From NCBI RefSeq assembly GCF_004000805.1, contig NZ_BILY01000007.1:174388-238387 (forward strand): a stretch of DNA of 64,000 nt. Direction: 5' to 3'. The notes below the pieces were generated by a model that ran no database searches, was not told the origin of the DNA, and saw nothing but the letters and a program-made list of their open reading frames with translations. Shown in pieces: positions 60,812 through 64,000 of this stretch. Both the position numbers and the translations under genes were made by a program. Numbering within the stretch: the stretch's first letter is position 1; every line of letters begins with the position of its first letter. The DNA comes from Paenibacillus glycanilyticus NBRC 16618 (lineage in GTDB: Bacteria > Bacillota > Bacilli > Paenibacillales > Paenibacillaceae).

Positions 60812-61963
60812 GTGAAAGCTAGATTTATTCCCGTTATTACCGTCTTCCTCCTTGTATTTGGCCTGGTGAACTGGTACATCGGCTGGAATGGATGGGTATA
60901 CCTGTCCACGCTGTTTGACCTGGGGAACGCCTGGCCGTATGGCATTATCGTCGGCATCCTCTCCTTCGCCTGGCTTGCCGGACGTTTTGGACAGCATTCG
61001 GCTTCGCCGGTGCGCGAAGTTGCCTATTTCCTGAAATACATCGGCTCCTACTGGTTTGCCGTCATGGAGTACGGTCTACTCATTCTGCCTCTGGCGGATC
61101 TGGCCGTCTGGCTGCTGACGCTTGCTTCCGTCCCCTACAAAACAGCCGTTGCTTCCGTTGGCACAATTGCTTTCGTTCTCTTGGCCTCGATTCTTATTCG
61201 GGGAGCTTGGAACGCCTGGACTCCGATTGTCCGTCATTATGACCTGACTATTCCGAAGCAGGCTGGCGCTATCCGGAAGCTCCGGATCGGGGTTGCCTCC
61301 GATATCCATCTGGGCACGGTTGTTGGCAACAAGCATCTTGGCCGCCTTGTGAGCCACATGGAGGAAATGAAGCCGGATCTGATTCTTCTGCCCGGCGACG
61401 TTATTGACGACAGCATCGATCCGTTTATTCGCCGCAATATGGCCGCTACCATGAGCAAGCTGAAAGCACCGCTTGGCATCTACGCTGTGCTGGGCAACCA
61501 CGAATATATTGGCGGACATATTCAAGAATACATCGCCCAGATGAATGCAATTGGCATTCGGGTGCTTCTGGATGAAAATATCCTTGTGCAGGACAGCTTC
61601 TATATCGTTGGACGCAAAGATCTGGCGGCGCGGCATAGCGATCCGGAAGGCCGGCTCCCGATCAGCGAGCTGATTGCCGATCTGGATAAAGCCCGTCCGC
61701 TCATTATGATGGATCACCAGCCTTCCGATTTGGAGCAGGCGTCCGTCAACGGCATCGACCTCTCCTTATCCGGCCATACCCATCGCGGGCAAATGGCGCC
61801 TAACCATCTCATCACCCGCCGTATCTTCGAGCTGGATTGGGGCTATAAGCTGAAGGGCAGTCTGCACGCCATTGTCTCCTCGGGCTTTGGCTCCTGGGGA
61901 CCGCCAATACGTCTTGGCAGCCGTTCCGAGATTATTCAGATTGATCTAACGTTTCAGCCGTAA
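60812..61963 (+). CDS. membrane-anchored metallophosphoesterase
   Basis: 383 aa. Four hydrophobic segments in residues 1-140 (FIPVITVFLLVFGLVNWYIG and others) anchor a calcineurin-like phosphoesterase domain (about 155-375). Metal motifs in order: ASDIHLG, PGDVIDD, GNHEY, MDHQP and GHTHRGQ. Family members cleave phosphoesters such as UDP-sugars or lipid-linked diphosphates; the substrate is not known. The start is GTG 60812, 7-8 nt after AAGGAG. Confidence 0.9.
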   Translation: MKARFIPVITVFLLVFGLVNWYIGWNGWVYLSTLFDLGNAWPYGIIVGILSFAWLAGRFGQHSASPVREVAYFLKYIGSYWFAVMEYGLLILPLADLAVWLLTLASVPYKTAVASVGTIAFVLLASILIRGAWNAWTPIVRHYDLTIPKQAGAIRKLRIGVASDIHLGTVVGNKHLGRLVSHMEEMKPDLILLPGDVIDDSIDPFIRRNMAATMSKLKAPLGIYAVLGNHEYIGGHIQEYIAQMNAIGIRVLLDENILVQDSFYIVGRKDLAARHSDPEGRLPISELIADLDKARPLIMMDHQPSDLEQASVNGIDLSLSGHTHRGQMAPNHLITRRIFELDWGYKLKGSLHAIVSSGFGSWGPPIRLGSRSEIIQIDLTFQP

Positions 61964-62056
61964 CCATATATCCGTCGCCAAGGAATGAAACTTAATAGTC
62001 CCCGCCCTCGTATAGAGTTTCAATCATCACCCTATTCCAGGAGGGAATTCCTGCTT

Positions 62057-63004
62057 ATGACAAATTCTTTGTTGGATCGTTTGACGGAAGCAAAGGAACG
62101 CAAATACGAGCTTGATAGAGCCATTCGAAGACAGAGTCAATTCCGCTCCCGATTAAACGAATTGGAACGGCAAATTATCCGTCTGGAGCTTGATCTGGAA
62201 TCCGAGCAGGCGGATGTCGATAAGCTTACTCGAATGACTCTGACGAATCTGTTTCATACGCTGCTGCGCAGCAAGGACGAACAGCTGGAGATGGAGCGTC
62301 AGCAGGCGGTCGCCGCAGCTCTCAGGCTATCGGAAGCCAAGCAGGAACGTGACAAGCTGAAGGAAGAAATTATGCAGGCCGGAATGGTCATTAGCGCGAA
62401 TCACGGTGCCGAACAGGATTATTACGAGCTGCTAAAGGAGCAGGAACATTTCCTGAGAAGCATGCCGGACAAAGCCTCGGAGCTGCTAGCCATGGAAAGC
62501 GAGATTGCGGCTCAGCAGGTTACCGTACGCGAGCTGAACGAAGCTTTTACCGCGGGCAGACGGGTGCTTGCCTCGCTTGAGCCGGCTATCGAAAGTCTCG
62601 ACAAAGCGATTAATTGGGGCAATTGGGATACCTGGGGCAACGGCGGGCTGATTTCCACCCATATTAAACACGAGCATATCGATGATGCGAAGGCCTCCAT
62701 CGCAGCGGCTAATCATGAGCTGAAGAGCTTCCGGGATGAGCTGGCGGATCTGCAGCGCAGCCTGAATATCCATGTCGATATCAGCAGCCTGCTGAAGTTC
62801 GGGGACTATTGGTTCGACGGCCTGATTACGGACTGGATCGTCCAGAAGCGGATCAAAGAGACTCAGGACCGCACCTGCGAAGCTGCGCATGAAGTCAGAA
62901 CGGTCGTAAAAAAACTGCAGGCCGAGTATACAGCCGCGGAAGCTGCGCTCAGCGGATTAAAAACAAAACGGATCTCATGGCTGGAGCAGCAGCAATCCAC
63001 TTAA
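62057..63004 (+). CDS. long coiled-coil protein
   Basis: 315 aa, family not recognised. Predicted almost wholly alpha-helical coiled coil (residues 5-175 and 205-310), with many Leu/Glu/Arg heptads. A Trp/Asn/Gly break (INWGNWDTWGNGG) near 190-203 and FGDYWFDGLITDW near 250 could be contact points. No membrane segment. ATG 62057 follows AGGAGGG at about 12 nt, 93 nt after the phosphoesterase gene on the same strand. Confidence 0.7.
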   Translation: MTNSLLDRLTEAKERKYELDRAIRRQSQFRSRLNELERQIIRLELDLESEQADVDKLTRMTLTNLFHTLLRSKDEQLEMERQQAVAAALRLSEAKQERDKLKEEIMQAGMVISANHGAEQDYYELLKEQEHFLRSMPDKASELLAMESEIAAQQVTVRELNEAFTAGRRVLASLEPAIESLDKAINWGNWDTWGNGGLISTHIKHEHIDDAKASIAAANHELKSFRDELADLQRSLNIHVDISSLLKFGDYWFDGLITDWIVQKRIKETQDRTCEAAHEVRTVVKKLQAEYTAAEAALSGLKTKRISWLEQQQST

Positions 63005-63006
63005 GA

Positions 63007-63041
63007 AAAAAAACGGCCGGCGCCTTAAGCGCTGGCCGTTC
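63007..63041 (-). terminator. terminator of FtsX-type permease gene
   Basis: AACGGCCAGCGC pairs (one bulge) with GCGCCGGCCGTT, then eight T's on the minus strand; it overlaps the end of the CDS. Confidence 0.85.
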
Positions 63042-64000
63042 CTCTATTCAATCCTTTGGAGTAACTCATGCTTGCGAGCAGGAAGTAGATCGTCTGCATG
63101 ACGACAAAGATGCCGATAATCACAAACGAATACAGCCACACGCTGGATTCCATCAATCCGTCCAGCGCCTTCATCGCAAACAGCGCATGAATAGTGCCCA
63201 CCAAGCAGGGCAGATAAAAAATGATGGCGATCTGGGTCACCGTTATTTTTCTAATCTCCTGCCTTGTCATGCCTATCCGTTTCAACGCGTTGAACTGCGC
63301 CTGATCCTCCTGCAGCTCCGTGAACATCTTAAAGTAAATCAAGCTGCCCGATGCGATAAAGAACAGCAGACTGATGAACAACCCGATAAACAGGGTAAGC
63401 GAGCTTGTTTCCTTCATGTTGGCAAAGTTATCCGCGCGATTGCGGCTGACCTGCCCTTCAAGATCTTCCTTCACTTGCAGCTTCTTAATGGCCGGACCCG
63501 CGCTTTCCCAGTCCTTCACTTCGTAGCCGTACCAGACCAGCTGATCGCTCTCCGGCACACCTGCGAGAAGCTGCTTATAGTCGCTGTCCGCCACAATAAT
63601 CGTCATCCAGTTGAAATCCGTCTGGTTCATTACGCTATCCGAGTGATCCGCCGATACGGGTAAATCAATCGTCGTGTTCTGTACCTTCCCCTGAATCCGT
63701 TCGATAGGGGGACTGAAAGATCCCGGCATTGCCGCCATGCCCGGCTTCAAATGAAGCTTCTTCTTCCCTTGCGCTTCCGCCAGGCGGTTATAATCCGACT
63801 CCGAGATCATCATGGTATCCGGATTATAATCGATATTGTTCCCGTTGCTCCGCGTCAGCTTAATATCGGTTACGCTTGCTCCGGCGACAATTTTCTCATC
63901 CGTAACCGGGTGGCCCGCTTCGCGAAGATGGGTCTTCAGCTCTTCCGGATCTATCACCTTGTGACTTTGAAGCCCTTTCTCCATAACGGCCATGGCATAA
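63025..64000 (-). CDS. FtsX-family ABC permease, 5' end cut by window
   Basis: Only the C-terminal about 325 residues are present; the frame stays open to the window edge. The visible part has a long extracytoplasmic region, then the FtsX core with three membrane segments (LFIGLFISLLFFIASGSLIY, IAIIFYLPCLVGTIHALFAM and VWLYSFVIIGIFVVMQTIYFLL). The motif FNALKRIGMTRQEIRKITVTQIAIIFYLP is typical of BceB/VraG-type permeases that confer resistance to cationic peptides. A matching ATPase and two-component genes are expected just outside the window. Substrate unknown. Confidence 0.88.
   Translation of the reverse strand, partial: YAMAVMEKGLQSHKVIDPEELKTHLREAGHPVTDEKIVAGASVTDIKLTRSNGNNIDYNPDTMMISESDYNRLAEAQGKKKLHLKPGMAAMPGSFSPPIERIQGKVQNTTIDLPVSADHSDSVMNQTDFNWMTIIVADSDYKQLLAGVPESDQLVWYGYEVKDWESAGPAIKKLQVKEDLEGQVSRNRADNFANMKETSSLTLFIGLFISLLFFIASGSLIYFKMFTELQEDQAQFNALKRIGMTRQEIRKITVTQIAIIFYLPCLVGTIHALFAMKALDGLMESSVWLYSFVIIGIFVVMQTIYFLLASMSYSKGLNRGTASA

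Noticed and set aside
1..64000. Prophage, integrative element or antiphage defence island
   Set aside because: No integrase, transposase, phage structural or defence-type genes were recognised; genes are core metabolism in normal operons.

Overview
The window is a low-to-mid GC Firmicute chromosome segment and most resembles Paenibacillus. Evidence for this: T-box, SAM-I (S-box) and ydaO (c-di-AMP) leader RNAs; the Bacillales-type primosome genes dnaB-dnaI; spore genes (ytxC, a gamma-type SASP, sda, YheC/D-like); HemQ-type haem synthesis; and mqnC of the futalosine menaquinone route. No tRNA, rRNA, prophage, insertion sequence or CRISPR array was recognised. The content is housekeeping, with several unusual repeat families in the intergenic gaps.

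Layout. 0-5 kb: 3' part of a HtrA-type protease, a YugN-like gene and liaF-liaS-liaR (cell-envelope stress). 5-8.2 kb: ammonium transporter, a coiled-coil protein, a small spore protein and a 3D-domain wall enzyme. 8.2-14.4 kb: thrS with T-box, ytxC, a FkbM methyltransferase and mqnC. 14.5-18.1 kb: metA-metI-metC behind a SAM riboswitch. 18.3-25.6 kb: corA, a 125-bp tandem hairpin array, cysK, an MFS transporter, a LysR regulator, a PHP phosphatase and a DMT transporter. 25.7-31.2 kb: DoxX and a divergent YodB-like regulator, a candidate Fur-controlled small RNA, sdhCAB and a divergent LysR regulator. 31.5-36.9 kb: ktrB-ktrA behind a c-di-AMP riboswitch, a CPBP protease and two low-complexity genes that look like spore-surface proteins. 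37-42.7 kb: uvrC, a small membrane protein and the sulfate uptake operon sbp-cysT-cysW-yezD. 42.8-51.5 kb: a peptide ABC transporter operon and dnaB-dnaI. 51.6-64 kb: yuiB, hemQ, a Nudix hydrolase, yumB, yumC, sda with a DnaA-box cluster, a YheC/D-like ATP-grasp protein, topB, a metallophosphoesterase, a coiled-coil protein and the 3' part of a FtsX-type permease.

How they fit together. Sulfur assimilation recurs: sulfate uptake, cysK, and a SAM-controlled acetylhomoserine-type methionine operon. Respiration and redox also recur: sdhCAB, a type II NADH dehydrogenase-like enzyme with a Rex-like box, a YodB/DoxX pair, hemQ and mqnC. Sporulation and replication meet at sda, which lies beside DnaA boxes.

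The least explained material is non-coding: (1) four copies of a nested hairpin element in which both stems change sequence but keep pairing, while the strands between them are conserved; (2) a 125-bp tandem array carrying ten copies of one hairpin stem; (3) a hairpin repeat that ends exactly in the ribosome binding site of both uvrC and a permease gene; (4) a Fur-box promoter followed by about 80 nt with small-RNA architecture downstream of sdhB. All start choices, operators and RNA folds here were read by eye.
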